This document shows positions 24,850 through 37,848 of a DNA stretch of 64,000 nucleotides, one piece after another. The DNA is from Epiperipatus broadwayi. Taxonomy: Eukaryota > Onychophora > Udeonychophora > Euonychophora > Peripatidae. Every line of letters starts with the position of its first letter. The first letter of the stretch is position 1. Under the pieces are notes generated by a model. The model saw only the letters and a program-made list of their open reading frames with translations. It was not told the DNA's origin and searched no databases. The DNA lies in assembly GCA_028023455.1 (NCBI GenBank), contig JAQFVV010006215.1, forward strand, positions 12,315,473-12,379,472. The letters run 5' to 3'. Position numbers and translations under genes: made by a program.

Positions 24850-26400
24850 TCAGCGTTGTTGACTTACTTTATGCGCTGCAGGTGCTCATTTGATGACGTG
24901 TTATTTTCTATCTTTGCTGACGTAAAAAATATAATCATGATGTCGAAGAAAATATGGCCATTTTATAGCTGTATGCGTTAGCTTTCAAACGATCTTTATT
25001 TCAAAAAAATCGGTTGAAATTTGGATTTTTTGCAAATTTTTGAATCAACCACAGTATTTAATTTTTTTGTATTTTTTTTTTTTGGTAATTTTTGTACATA
25101 TCATGAAATGATAAAAGACATAAAATGTTTTACAGGCTGGAAGTGAAATTTTCTCCGGTATTATACACAAATAAGGCCTACAACAGACCAACAACGTAAT
25201 TATTCGTAAGTAAAATTTTTTAAATTTTTTGAAAAAATATATTTTTTAATAATTTTAGTTTGTAATTAGTGTGTGCTAATTTGTAGTTATATATTTATTT
25301 ATTTATGCTCATATACAATTCATATGTATCGAAAAATTGGTGTGTGTGTAATTATATATTTATGCACGTATAGAATTCATAGTTTGTAATTATATATTTA
25401 CTCGTATAGACTTCATATCGTAATTATCTAAAGTTCTATCTACACTAATCCTCTTATTTTTATAAAAATAATGATTTTCAAAAAGTATACTTTTTGAAAA
25501 TCATTATGTTTATATAATATGGTTTACAAGCAATGGGTTATAAAACTAATAATCAAATGTATACAAACATTGCATACTCAAACATATAATCCAATTCTGA
25601 AACTTGTTAATATTTATGCTTGATCATGCTTTGCCTTTGCTATATATTTCATAACATTATTTTCAAGTCTATAGACCATATGCAAATAAATTATATCTGT
25701 GGTACAATAAATATAAGATAGCATCACTTGGGTACATAAAGAATATAAACATCACTTGTGCAGTGCATAAAGAATATACACATCACTGGTGACTACAAAG
25801 AATATAAACATCACTACTGTACACATAAAAAAAATATAAAATGAAGAGATGAAACTCATTTTATCAGTGATATAGAAAGTAGCCTATAATTTCTAGTTTT
25901 AGACAGACAAGAAGCAAATTGCTATGATGATTTCTTTTGTATCTTTTATTAGGATGAATCTTTTTCTTTATAGATGCCTTTGACATTTAGAACATTTGGG
26001 GTACAAGATAAAAATGAAGAAGTCATATCCGACTTCTTTTGGAGATTGTGAAGCTGTGGATTATCTCAGGTAAGACATATTATACATGTTTAGAAAGATA
26101 ATTTTGTAAGGAATAGAAAGAAATTATCACTGAAGATGTATTTTGAATTTTAGTTAATGTTATTTTCCAAATTATGAACAAACAATAAAATAATAATTAT
26201 TTAAAATGTGAAAATTTCTTTTTTCCTTATTTTTTATATAGTTATCACTATTTATTTTATGCTTATTGTTTTCCTTAATTTTTCTAGTTTCTAGCAATGT
26301 AATTGTTTTTGCTCTAACATAATCAAAATTGAAGTTATTATGAAAATTGTGTCTCAGGCCAGTATTTTAAAAAGTTCAATATGGCGGCTTGATCTGGAAC
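24850..26400 (+). repeat. Dispersed family 'E', copy 2
   Basis: Collinear with 13760-15500. At 25974-26069 lies the block preceded by TTTTCTTTATAG and followed by GTAAGA, which in copy 1 has equivalent borders. In both copies one frame reads PL-x-F-x-TFGVQDKNEE, then six to seven variable residues, then FWR-(F/L)-stop. It contains TGACGT-type motifs near its start (24893, 24919), also present in copy 1 (13854). Its boundaries are approximate and its class is unknown. Confidence 0.6.
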
Positions 26401-27084
26401 TTTAAAAGAAAAACTAAATGGACAAAATTTCTGTTTCCATGTATCTGGAATTACTACAGACCCAGGAAAGGATAAATTTAACCAAGCCCATGTTTAAAAG
26501 CCTTCAAGAAGAAGCTCAATTGGAAAAAACTGAAATTAACAACTGGAAAGGCATTCATAGACAAGAGAGCCATGGCTATGAGTATTTCTTTATGTGTGCA
26601 AACTATATTTTTATTAATAAAAAATCTGTTTTTGTTTCATAAATGTAATAAGTTTTTTTTTCTCTCAATTTTCCTTCTGGCTAGAACAAAGACTGCTATC
26701 TTTGATTTTTGAAAATGTTTAACAAAGTTATTTTTAAAGAAAGAACCTAATGAAATTAAAATAAATTCTTGAATAAAAATTAATCGGTTGGTTAATATGA
26801 TTTTTATGAATATATATATATTTGAAATGAGTGTTTGAAATGTCATGCCATCTTTGTTTTTGGTGTTATTAATTAGATATTAAATAATTGTTTTTTTTTA
26901 AAATATTGTTTCTAGTCTTAATTACTTTATTCTATCCAATTCCTGTTTCATGAAATGCGTATGAGTGTGACCTTATATCATGACAGCTTACATTCTAAGA
27001 TTTGTTTTTTTTTTCTTTCTTGATAATCCCAATAAAACTAGTTATTTATAGATAGGGGAAGCCCATGATTTACTTAAGATTATT

Positions 27085-27690
27085 TATAATAAGCTAATTT
27101 ATTTATTTATTTCCCTCTTGTTCACAGTAATAAATTATAGTTCTTGCTTCCTGAGCTAGTTTTGTGTATAATAACTATATGGGATAGGGGGTTTATATTT
27201 AGTGTATGAGCATCCAGATGATGATGATTCTTTTGGGTTGACACGAAGAAGATATTCTTCAATGTCCATGCACTACATTTTATTTAATTTGGTCTCTATT
27301 CAAAATTAAGTTTATAGTTGGCCAGTACATTAACGATACTAAGTGGCCAGAGCATTGATGATGATCAGCATGTTTTAATATCCCAGCATTATTATTTTTT
27401 GGTTGTATTCTTATGGATTAGCACTTAAGTTTGTGCATCCAAACTAAGGTTTAAATAATTGCCCAAACTGGCAAAGGCTCAATAGTTGGCCTGGTCTACA
27501 GGAGACCCATTTCAAATCCAGTCACAAGATTGACTGTTGATTTATTTTGATAATCATCTATGATGATGAATTTATTACTTTTGGGAAGTGCTGGTGAACT
27601 TATAGTTAGCTATGCTGATCTCTCAAATAGATCTATTATGTCCATCCCTTTTTGAGATAAGTTTTTTTTTTTTTTAAACCTTGAGGATAA
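27085..27690 (+). repeat. Dispersed repeat family 'H', copy 1 (SINE-like)
   Basis: About 600 bp is collinear with 48885-49480. Shared blocks include CCATGCACTACATTTTATTT, AAGTTTATAGTTGGCCA, TGATGATCAGYATGTTTTA, ATGGATTAGCACTTAAGTTT and CAAGATTGACTGTTGATTT. A weak B-box-like TTTCAAATCCAGTC occurs at 27511-27524. Both copies are in the same orientation. Non-coding. Confidence 0.6.
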
Positions 27691-27829
27691 AATTACAATT
27701 CCTCAGATCCTCATGGTTTAAACCCCAATTTTCTGTAGAATATTTAGGCAATTGATGTTCATGTACAGGTGACCTTCCGTAGCATTATAATATATTATTA
27801 TCTTGCATTAGACCAATGTTTCACTTTTT

Positions 27830-28210
27830 TTTTTATGCATTAAAAAACCAGAGCTTGTTAACTTGTTTGTGAGCAAATGAATTGCTTGCTGGGAAATTTG
27901 TAATTGAATTTTTTTTCCCAAATAAAGATCAAAATTTACTACAATTAAATTTAAAATAAGCTTATGTCTGAACTTTGAAATTCTGTGATGGTAATATTGA
28001 GGACAAGCATCTAGTCATGTGATGGTTTTATCGCCATATTGTTTTCCAAAATCGTTGTGTAACAATATTTTAATTGAATTTTTGAATGAAAAATATAACA
28101 CAAAATTATTAATTAATTATCAACTCATAGGCTTAGGTTTTGAGTACTTTTGGAGCATGCAAACTAGAGCATGTTAACTTGACTGTGAACAAATGGATTA
28201 TTTTCATTAA
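27830..28210 (+). repeat. Dispersed repeat family 'G', copy 2
   Basis: Collinear with 23470-23925. The motif GAGCTTGTTAACTTG and a variant GAGCATGTTAACTTG occur about 320 bp apart, so this copy too ends in a partial second unit. Non-coding, strongly AT-rich. Confidence 0.5.
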
Positions 28211-31064
28211 TTAATATAAAAAGTTTTTCACTTTAACATTATACATTATTAATATTAACAAATAAAATAGGTTACTGCATCAGTTGTGCAAAACATTTTA
28301 AATAAAATATTCTGATTTCCATTAATTAATATAAATACCATAATTACTATAAAATGTGAAATTATCAAAATAACTATAACATATAAATCTTAATTAATTA
28401 AATCTTAATATAATTTAAATCAAATATACAAAATAAAACATGCTTTAAATTATAGTTTTTCTAATTGTTATGTATTCTTTACATATAGTATAATCTCTTC
28501 CATTATTGCATTTAATTCCAGATCTCCAAATGATAACTAGTATCATGAATATGTGTTTAATGTATATACATTCACAATTCAATTTTTAAATGTACATATT
28601 AAACTATCAAAATAATTAATAATAAAAAAAAAAAAGAATGCAGTTTAAAAAAAGGTAGTATGATAAAAAGTTGAGAACACCACCACATAACTGACTGAGT
28701 GCATACTGAATATATATATAAAAAAAATAGCTGATCGAGTGATGATTTATGATGGTACTCATAACAGGTAAGAGCAAAATTCAAAATTACAAAAATTTAT
28801 ACTTTTTTATTTAATATTTGCATAAAACATGAATTAAAATTCAGAATTGTAATTTATGAATTGATAATTTTTTATGAAATACGTATTTAAATTGCGAGTT
28901 ATTGCAACCATGGACGGCGAACCTATGATATGAGGGAACTACTGTAGTTGCATTCTTTGAAAAACCGCAATAGAATTATTATCTAAGGCAGCATATCATT
29001 TATTTGATATGTTTTTATATGAAAGATCAAAATGAGAAATCTACCTATAGCCAATAAATTTCATAATTGGTAATTTGTCGAACTTAAAGCTTATTATTTT
29101 TATTTCAATATTTTTTAAAGAAAGATGCATTACTTATATGCTTCTGAAAAATAAATCAAGATGACATTAATATTAATTCAGAGTAATTTTTACATTTAAA
29201 ACTTTTTTCTAAAAAAAAGCTTTTTTCATCTGGCAAATAATACTAGTTTAAAATGAAATGGAATTTGTTGTACAGAAGACTGAATGACTCCGAAAAAAAG
29301 CAGAACACAAATTGTAAGTTTTAACTAAAACTTTGTAAGTATTATGATTTCTTTTTTTTTTAGTTTTTAAACACATATTTATTATAAGAAAAGTTTAAAT
29401 ATATGATGTATAATATCTGCAATATAATGAATAGTAAATTAATGTTATTTGCTATAATAGGAATAATGTGTCAGATTTGTTGTATATCCATGTGTTACTT
29501 AACTGCTATAAGATCTACTCAAAGAAAAGAGTGAATACATTTTTATATTTTTGACTAATATGATTTGTTTACAGTTCAAAGATGACTTAGAACCAATCTT
29601 AATAAAAAATATTGTACATACATCATTACAGGTTGTTTCATAGTTTTCAATTCAATGATAATGTGTAAAGCATAAAAAATACAATTTGCATAGTGAGATA
29701 AAATTGCATTCAGATGTTTCTCTTAACAATGTTTTAAATGAGTAATGATAGACATTGCAATGAAGAATCAAACTTTATAGGATACAAGTATTCTACATAT
29801 TAAATAATAATTTAAAAGTAAATTTATAATTATAAAAAAAACATATTTTAAATGAATATACAAAAATTTTATCTTATCACTGGCTCTTAACACTAGTGTT
29901 TTTCTTACATATAAAATAACTGTGTATGTAGATACTGACTGCGATATTTGCTGACACACAACCATATGTAAGTCAAGTAATTGAGAGCTATTTAATCAAC
30001 TTTGAATGCACATAATAGATGCTAGATCATTAATTATTATTACCACAGAAAATGAATTGAGTATTCTTTTGATAAATTTATTGCATTGAAAAGCAATGAA
30101 CTATATGAACCGACAAACTAGAAATTATTCTATTTTGATATATTCTTATTAGGCTTAACTATTAATACTGAATACAATATCAATATTTTTAAATAGTTAT
30201 TGTAAAATCTTACATTTTCTGATGTTATTTTGTTCACTTTATATAATTATCTAATAGCTCTAAATTATTATATGATAAAGAGAGGGAAGGATGGTAAAAA
30301 TAGTAAAACAAAAATTAGCTTTTCAAAATAAAATCAAAAGCACAATATTCTATCTATTCTGGGTACTCATCTTTTAGCTAAAGATGCCGCTCTATGGCTC
30401 GCACCAAAACACATAAAAATGCTGTTTCCGCGGCCGACACGTTCGAACCCGCGTTTTCTATAACACAACTTTTTTTGTTGTGCTACAGAATGCAGGCCGC
30501 TATGTCGCGCCGCAGTACAGCATGTATGTCGCATAGCAGCAAATACATTTTCCAAATTCGCACAATTTATAAAATAATTACGGCTTGATGAGAGAGTTTG
30601 TATTTGAATTGTATTGAAATGTTGTTTTCATTGGATTTTTTTTATTTTAAACTATTGAAATGTTCAGATTTTTTAAAACAATAATTATAAGACTTTTTAC
30701 AACGTACTGTATTGAACTTTTATTTGGGAAAATGTTAAATATCTATGTTTTTATTGAGTTGCAATTAGGTAACGTGTCAAGTAACATACTGTTAGTAACA
30801 TTCCACGAGACAAAGAAGATTCTACCGTCTGTATATTTTTGAAGTAAAAAAGAGCAGTACGAAAAAAATATCCAGTAAGAAAAGTCCAAATATACAGGTT
30901 TTTTTGTAAATTTAATAAAAAGCAAATATTATAAACATGTTTAATAAGTAAAGAAGACATTTGTATGTGTTTGTTGTTGTTTAAAAAGTTTGAGTTTCTT
31001 TCTTTTGTCCGAGTACGGTTACGATTTTGAATTTTTTTATTTTAGCATTACAAACAAACAGAAC

Positions 31065-31196
31065 ACTAACCCTAAAAGTAACCCTAACCCTAAAACTAAC
31101 CCTAAAACTAACCCTAAATCTAACCCTAAACCTAACCCTAAAACTAATCCTAAACCCTAAACCTAACCCTATAACTAACCCTAAATCTAACCGTAA
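31065..31196. repeat. Degenerate telomere-like (CCCTAA)n array inside the transposon
   Basis: About 130 bp is made of hexamers CCCTAA alternating with variants (AAACTA, AAATCTA, AAACCTA), giving an effective 12-bp period such as CTAACCCTAAAA. The complement is TTAGGG-type. Long open frames of Thr-Leu or Arg-Val-Ser on the two strands are a by-product of the repeat. Confidence 0.85.
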
Positions 31197-31242
31197 CAAC
31201 TTTTACTTTTATTACAATTATTATTTTTTAGTTAAACAACAA

Positions 31243-31383
31243 CAAAAAAAGTCGTAACACAAGTAAAAAAATATCCGATAGAAAATTGATAAAAAAAAAG
31301 CCGTAACACAAGTAAAAAAATATCCGATAGAAAATTGATAAAAAAAAGCCGTAACACAATTTAAAAAGTATACGATATAAAAA
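31243..31383. repeat. 47-bp tandem repeat, about three units
   Basis: Units contain GTCGTAACACAAGTAAAAAA or GCCGTAACACAAGTAAAAAA followed by TATCCGATAGAAAATTGAT. The third is shortened and diverged. The first two are nearly identical. Located in the right half of the 1257-bp transposon. Confidence 0.75.
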
Positions 31384-32058
31384 ACATGAATCAAATTGTA
31401 ATTTGTTGATTTTATTTTACATTTATTATTATCATTTAAATTGTATACGTTAATAAAAAATAATATTTAAAAAAGACGATTTTGTTTTGTTTTTATTTTC
31501 GCATTACAAAAAAGCACAGAAAAATTATTAAAATCAATGCCCGTGAATGTTCATATTTTATAGTTTTAGCGTGAAAATGGCGCCATCCAACGGCATCTTT
31601 AGCTATAAGACAAGCACCCTATTCTGTTATATATATATTGTGATTTTCCAGGTTTCTGAAAAACATTTAATATGTAAATTTTTTTCATTTGTTATTTTTT
31701 ATATTTTGCAACCACAAATTACTGCCAATAATGCATACTATTTATAAGACATTAATTAGAATTTTGTGAGAAATATAATAAAACTGATAGTAAAATTGTT
31801 TTTAAAATTGTTTAAATTTTAATTTAATGGTGATCATGTGATAAATTTTATTTTTCCTTATATTTTTAAAAAGTTGAACAATTATATTATTACTTTTCTT
31901 GCTATTTTAAATTTCTGATATCATATATTACCATCAAATTAAAATAATTTAATTTTGAAAATATTTATTTTAAAAATAATAAAAATATTTTGCTACTTTT
32001 TAGTTGATGTTCTAAATAAAATAACAGTCATTTCAAGATTATATTAGAAAATACTTAC

Positions 32059-32242
32059 TTTGAGAATGTTGTTGGAGAATCAATTCATGCAACACCTTAT
32101 AATTGTCAAGGCAACCCTTCACCAATTCAACCAATACATCATAGGCTGCTGACCTAGATGCCTGCGATTTACATTTTGGTAAGTAGCGTTGCTTAGGACT
32201 AGGAAGTGCAAATAAGCAATCAAATACTTCTTTCAAAAAATC
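32059..32242 (-). CDS. USP34: USP34 exon linking scaffold to catalytic domain
   Basis: This 184-nt exon has acceptor TTTTTTTTAG and a canonical GTAAGT donor. It encodes DFLKEVFDCLFALPSPKQRY, then LPKCKSQASRSAAYDVLVEL and VKGCLDNYKVLHELILQQHS, ending in phase 1. The LPSxKxRxxPKCKSxxSRxAAYDxLVExVKG pattern is a USP34 hallmark, present in vertebrate orthologues immediately before the catalytic domain. The last base joins the first two bases of exon 12287-12450 as a Ser codon (AGT), giving QHSQSSHSPYPWDYWPHED. The intron to that exon is about 19.6 kb, the longest here. Confidence 0.95.
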
Positions 32243-34400
32243 CTAAAAAAAATTGATAATTATAGTTTACAATGATTTGTAATTATATTAACTCTTTGTA
32301 ATAAATAAAATAATATATTTTATAAGAAAGAAACATATTTAGAAAATTTATAAGAGTAATATAGACTTTAAATTTTAAAAAATAAAAACATATAACTTCT
32401 TTTAATTCAACATTTCATAATTTGCTGACTTTAAAGAGAAGTTCATCATAAGATGAAGTCATATTTTCAATTGTCAATATTACTTTCATGTAACATCATG
32501 TTACATACAAGGTATTATGGGTAAGCATAAATTTGACTTTGATTGTCTGAAATCAGAAAAGGGCAGCAAACTACTCATCACATTATTTGCACAAAAATTA
32601 TTTCAAAATTTGGCAATAAGCTTGACAATGATCAAAAATTTATCACAATTATGTATTCCCTTTTTAGTAATATAAAAAAAAATAATCATAAAAATTGGAT
32701 TAGAATGAAGCTATTATGATATCAAGCTTCATTTTTTTCAATTACATTGAAGAAAAAAAGCTTTCAAATAAATTAAAACTGGTGCTACTTTCACTGTCAA
32801 TATCAGTTTATGAGTCTTTAAAAAAACAATGTCCTTATTAATTTCTCTAAAATTTGAAATTTTTTTAAAAAAAAAACAAACAAACATTAACTTACTTAAC
32901 AAAATATATTTGCAAATAATAAAATTCAAGTAATTCCAAATGATAATAGTAAAAGATACAGAATTTTAGAGAATACTTTGAAAATAATTCAGTTCTCTCT
33001 CTTTATTTAATATATTCATCTATGATCATCTATAAACCAAATGCAGAAAATGCATTTATGTTAATGGTATTGCTTAAACTTTACAAAATAAATACTTCTT
33101 AGTAATAAAAAAAATATTTTAAAAAAGAAATGTAAAGTTTGGAAATATTTTTAAAGATTTAGAGCATATCTTTAATTCTCCAAAGATAATATGATTAATT
33201 TTCTATCTACATACTAGGGAAATATCTTAAAGTGAATATAACATAACCTTCAGCAACAAGTAATGGAAGTATGACTTTTTCTATGTTATTTATAAATAAC
33301 ATTCAGTTATAGATTAACATATTTTCTTCACATGACGATGGTTAAATTTTAATTCGAAAAAAAAAAGTGGCCATATTAAATATCTACATAGTTAATAAAC
33401 ATGACCATGAGAATAAGATCACTCTCTGCAGAAGCTTTCTATTCTTTCACATTTTCCTTCAACAGAAATCAAAATAAATAAGTTGTTACATAAAAAATAT
33501 ATAAATAATTAAAGACATCAGACTTATCATTATTCAAAAAATACCATGCATCAAGATTCCGTTTTTGAATATTTAGCCAAAAATACTTTTTCAAAGAATC
33601 AAAAAATTATTGTCCTAAACAAATTTAATATCTTCCACACACAAACATTCAGTCTCAACAGATTCAGGATTAACCATGGTCACAGCAGTTAACTGTTTCA
33701 GAAATGTGATTGTAATAGCATCATCATGAACAACATAGTTAGATTAATTCAATATCGACATACAATACCAATTTTAAATACTTAATAAAACTGCTTATGA
33801 ATCTATTTCCAGATTAGAATCTTAATAATTTCTTTTATAAAGTTTGTGAATATTTAGCTATTTAAAAATAAAATTCAAATGGTAAATAAATAGATAAATA
33901 ATTCAATATTGAAAAAATTATCCAAAACTCTGGAGCCAATTTTAATTAAGCGATCTACTTTTATAAAAAATCATTAAAAAAATAATTTTATGAAATATAT
34001 ATAGTATGTAGATGTGTGTTTATATAGTACATGGTTACATAAATTAAAATTATATAGTGTGCGTGTATATCCATAGCATCATCATCATCATCAATCCACT
34101 GCAGGATGAAGGTCTCTCCAAGTCTAATCCATCATCTCTGATCTATAGTATATAGTATGATTATATAAATAAAATTTTATAACTAAATGATATAAAATCA
34201 TAAGTAGTTTGAAATTAAATTTTCTATACTCAATAAACAAAATACTGCTAATTCATATATTAAAATTACTGAAAAATTCAATTCATGAAATAATAAATTT
34301 TCAATACCAACTATAAAATATCTTTTAGAAAAATATTTTCCAGTATATAAATCATTTTGAAATATTTTATTTATTGCACTATTTAGAATGAATAACTAAC
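32243..34400 (-). other. USP34 intron between exons 34401-34577 and 32059-32242
   Basis: About 2.2 kb of AT-rich intron. The flanking exons join in phase 0 (EGQ/DFLKEVF). A LINE-type 3' tail fragment lies at 34075-34140. No other element was recognised. Confidence 0.8.
34075..34140. mobile_element. Retroposon 3'-tail fragment
   Basis: A (CATCAT)n run is joined to AATCCACTGCAGGATGAAGG and TCTCTCCAAGTC. This combination resembles the 3' ends of non-LTR retrotransposons widespread in invertebrates, where (ATC)n tails adjoin a CCACTGC-GGA--AAGG-CTCTCC motif. Only the end is present. Confidence 0.5.
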
Positions 34401-34577
34401 CTGTCCTTCTGAAGAAAATTTAAACTGAGGATCATGTTTCATGACAGAAGTGCAGAGTGTTAATAAACCTATCAGACCATCATCTTCCATTGTATTATGC
34501 CTAGTTTCCAGATAATCATGATTTTTAATTGCTAACGCTAGATGCTGAGCCATATTATCCAAATCTATTTTACACAA
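34401..34577 (-). CDS. USP34: USP34 exon just before the catalytic domain
   Basis: This exon has 59 codons (177 nt), phase 0 at both ends. The acceptor follows a run of T and reads GAAAG; the donor is GTTAGT. It encodes LCKIDLDNMAQHLALAIKNH, a middle section, then EDDGLIGLLTLCTSVMKHDP and QFKFSSEGQ. The DDGLIGLL and PxFKFSxEGQ stretches are typical of USP34 orthologues just N-terminal to the protease domain. It continues directly into exon 32059-32242 (EGQ/DFLKEVF). No frame damage is seen. Confidence 0.93.
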
Positions 34578-34951
34578 CTTTCAAAAAAAAAACTTTTATA
34601 TAATAAAATATTTAAAAAATAAATAAATAAATGGTTATTTACATATGTTTATAATATTTTTTCAATAAAAACTCAAAATATTTTCATTATTTAACAAAAA
34701 TATTTATTTTCTACCTTTAACAATTAGTTAAGTTTTCAGAATTGTTTTTTTTTTTTTCTTATTAAAACATCATTTTATTAATTTATATTCTTGAAAAAGA
34801 TTTTCTTTTTTATTTGTGTTTTATGCTATGATGAAGTTCTTTCATTATACATTCTTGTTTTCTTCTTCAATTGTCATGCATGAAGACTTTTTTGTTCATA
34901 AAATTATAAACTTTCATAATATTACAAAAGAGATAAGTGTAATCTTTATAA

Positions 34952-37119
34952 TGTAACGATCCGGAGAAGGTAGACTAAAGGTATCTGCACTACAGGGCGC
35001 CATCTAGGCATTTGAACCTAGAAAAATTTATAAAGTAAAAAAAAAAATTTTTTTTTTTTTTTTTTAAATTTTGATTCCGGTCATTAGCCCAAGTCACTAG
35101 CTCAGGGAGTAGCAGAGATTTAATAATATAATATAAGAGTATATATAAAAAAAGAATAAAATAAGCCACTGCCAGTAATTAGCATACAAACATTTATTTA
35201 TGCACATATATATAAGATTGAAAATTGTTTTAGTATCAGTTTACATTTTAACATTTAACATTATTTTTAACTTTACTTTAGATTTTAATTTACATTTTAA
35301 TTTCTATTATATTATAAGTTTACATTTTAATTAAGTTCGCACAGATGGAATTATAAAAATTTGTTTTAATAATGTTGAGTATAGATCGGTTACATAGATT
35401 ACAACGGTTAAAAACATTTCAAAATAAACATAAATGATCAAAATATAAAATCATTGATACTGACAATTGCAGAGGGAAATTTATAAGTAACCCAATAGTA
35501 TTCACCATAAGATACTTGCATTGTCACCAATAACTTAAAAGACATCCGAATAAATACATTTTAGATACTCACTGTAAGGTATCATTATTTATCGAATGTC
35601 TATATATTTTGATCAAATATGAAAACCCAAAACATACTTAACCGATAACCAATCCATGCAAGCGTCTATAAACAACTTAAATTTAATGCATTTTTATTTA
35701 GTGTCGAGTATGAATAGACTACATAGATTTGCATTTGAAAATAAAACATTCTATCCCTATTTAACCTTAGGCTAAAGGTTCGCAGCCAAAACTGGCGTCA
35801 ATTTATCTGATATATCGATGCATTCAATGTAATACGAAATACGGCAGCACCAAAAAGTTAAGAGAAGAAATTGCCTCTCGTCAAATAGGAATATGACATC
35901 TATCTGACAAGAAGAGCAATAAAAAAAAAAACTCCATAGAAAGGAACTGCGTTCTCCATCTTATAATTCCTTCCATAGGCAAACGGGTGAGTGCGGCGTA
36001 TGAAACGATTCTGCCCGTAGCGAATCTGATATTACATCTACTAATCACACCAATATATCCAATCCATTGACGCAATTTAACCACGAAACAAATAACCTAA
36101 GATTACCCTCCCCTAATATAACTTTACAAATCTATACAGCCATTCACGCCCGACTTAAGTTTAACATTTATATCATTTAACTTAACGGAAAACCGAAATC
36201 ATAATAAAACTTAAAGAACAAAAAATAAATAAATGGAAATGATTTTACAAAATAAATACATTAAATAAAATTATAACTAATTAATAAATAACGTTGGTCA
36301 GATAGGATAATATTGCAATCATTTAAATATGGAAAGTTTTAATTTAATGTTCATTATTTATAAAGTTCTTACGGTTTACAACAGTTCATCTTTATCCGTT
36401 GCTTGCCATGAACGTGAATTCCCACGCCGTCCTCAAAAGATTGGTATCCATTTAGCCGTTATTTTATTTATTCATTCGGAGGTTTTTTAGTTTAGTTGGT
36501 CCTCAATGTAGAAAACGATAGTTCATTTCTCTTTCTTTCTTTGGCAAAACTGAAGGGATTGAAGAGTGCGTCTTTTTCAATCCCTTCTCCTTCACTTCCG
36601 CACTAACACATATCTGTCACATCGTAAATAATCAATCCTTAATAATTTTCAAACTTGTCCTTTTATATTAATTTGAAAGATTGAATTTACATTATGTCAT
36701 CGATGCGATGGTCCTTTCGCTGAGGTCCGATTCCATAGGGATTTCTTTTTATTTGCTAAAAGTTTCTATTGTTTTCCTATCTGACCGATGTTTTTACATT
36801 TAAATGCCCAAGGCTGGTTTACTAATTAAAATAATCATTTCCATTTTACAAAAGATTAATTAATCTGTTTTCAAACTTAAACATATATTTTTATCTCTAA
36901 ATCTTTTCTGAAAATTTAGTTTTAAACTACTCTTTTTTTAATAAAGTTTTATTTTAATAATTATTTATCTGTGCGATTTTATATATATGCGAGTTTAAGA
37001 TGATTTTTTAATTCTCAGTTTTTAATTCTTAAAAAAGAAATTTTTATTGGCGAACTTTTTTTTTTTTTTTATATGTTTACTAATAAAAAATAATGTAACG
37101 TACGTATGTGCCCGTTACA
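34952..37119 (+). repeat. 5' LTR (2168 bp)
   Basis: Starts TGTAACGATCCGG and ends CCCGTTACA. It shares with the right LTR the blocks GCCATCTAGGCATTTGAACC, GTCACTAGCTCAGGGAGTAG, AGATCGGTTACATAGATT and CCTAAGATTACCCTCCCCTA, and the terminal part around 36810-36890. Short open frames within it are not conserved in frame between copies. Confidence 0.7.
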
Positions 37120-37848
37120 TATCAGTAAACTTGCTTAAAAAAAAAATGAACAAAAAAAAAAATATTTTACTTAGGGTTAGTAATTACGGTACACGATTAA
37201 CAAAATTTACAAAACATTTGGTTAGTATAAAGACTATATACAAAAAAAAAAAATGTTGACTATCGTTTTCCCAAGGACCATTTATGTTCACCTCCTCCCC
37301 ACAAGAGTTCTATTTTTTTTATACATTTTATTTTTACACACGGCATGACATGACAAGCAAATTATTTAAATTATTTATTTAAGAAGGTTGCATTGAACTA
37401 AATACGTTTTGAAAGATAATGGATTTATACGTGTATATTTGCAGCACAATTATAAATACCACCAACTTATTTATGACTGATTAAAATGCTTAAATAGGAT
37501 TACACTGAAGTAAATTCCCAACGGTACTCATCGTAAGGTACCACATTTCGATCATAAACTTACGTGGCTGTGCGCGTCTATACACGTTAAAACATAATAT
37601 ATATCAACAAACAAAAAAACATATTTATTGCAACCTTTTGACTTTTTTTTTTAACAAAAATTAGTTTTAAAATTATTTATACTTTCTCGTGTTTAATATA
37701 TATGCGCAATTTCTTCTGGCAGTGCTTTTATAAGATTTAAAGTATACGACTTTATGTAACAGATAAAAATATTTCATTTTGAAAAAAGAAATTTACTCAG
37801 GGTATATGTGGTTTTTATTAATAGATCGGCCCAAGTTGGGTGGCCAGT
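37120..37848 (+). other. Interior of the LTR element, non-coding
   Basis: 729 bp without a protein-coding frame. Around 37515-37550 it carries ACGGTACTCATCGTAAGGTA, resembling an LTR-internal motif (TTGGTATTCATCATAAGATA at 39252). Part of the interior is therefore probably derived from LTR-like sequence. Confidence 0.5.

Larger units (their letters stand above)
30362..31618. mobile_element. 1257-bp non-autonomous DNA transposon with 8-bp target duplication
   Basis: An exact CTATTCTG lies on both sides (30354-30361 and 31619-31626). The termini are inverted repeats of 37 bp with 30 matches. The left begins GGTACTCATCTTTTAGC; the right, read inward, begins GGTGCTTGTCTTATAGC. Both continue TAAAGATGCCG. 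An 8-bp duplication points to hAT, P or Merlin; a GG start would suit Merlin better than the CA start usual for hAT. The interior has no transposase. It contains a GC-rich subterminal block, a telomere-like array and a 47-bp tandem repeat. Confidence 0.85.
12451..32058 (-). other. USP34 intron of about 19.6 kb between the linker exon and the Cys-box exon
   Basis: Exons 32059-32242 and 12287-12450 join in phase with no residue missing relative to remembered USP34 proteins, so this is one intron. Besides the listed elements it contains AT-rich background at 12451-13760, 15501-16300, 19340-20600, 21460-22560, 23930-24850, 26410-27080 and 28210-30350, where I saw only short open frames, (AT)n tracts (for example 24421-24438) and poly-T runs. 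The 16189-16220 stretch holds a small palindrome (GAATCTCTA...TAGAGATTC). Confidence 0.75.

Noticed and set aside
31065-31196. A real chromosome end or telomere fusion
   Set aside because: The array is short, degenerate and enclosed within a transposon with intact target duplication.
31027-31257. 76-codon Thr/Leu-rich frame, and the 72-codon Arg/Val-rich frame on the other strand
   Set aside because: Both are direct translations of the CCCTAA-type repeat and have no independent evidence.
31243-31383. CRISPR-like array (47-bp repeats)
   Set aside because: The units are directly adjacent with no unique spacers, and the genome is animal.
35881-36084. 67-codon minus-strand frame in the left LTR
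   Set aside because: Not preserved in the matching part of the right LTR.
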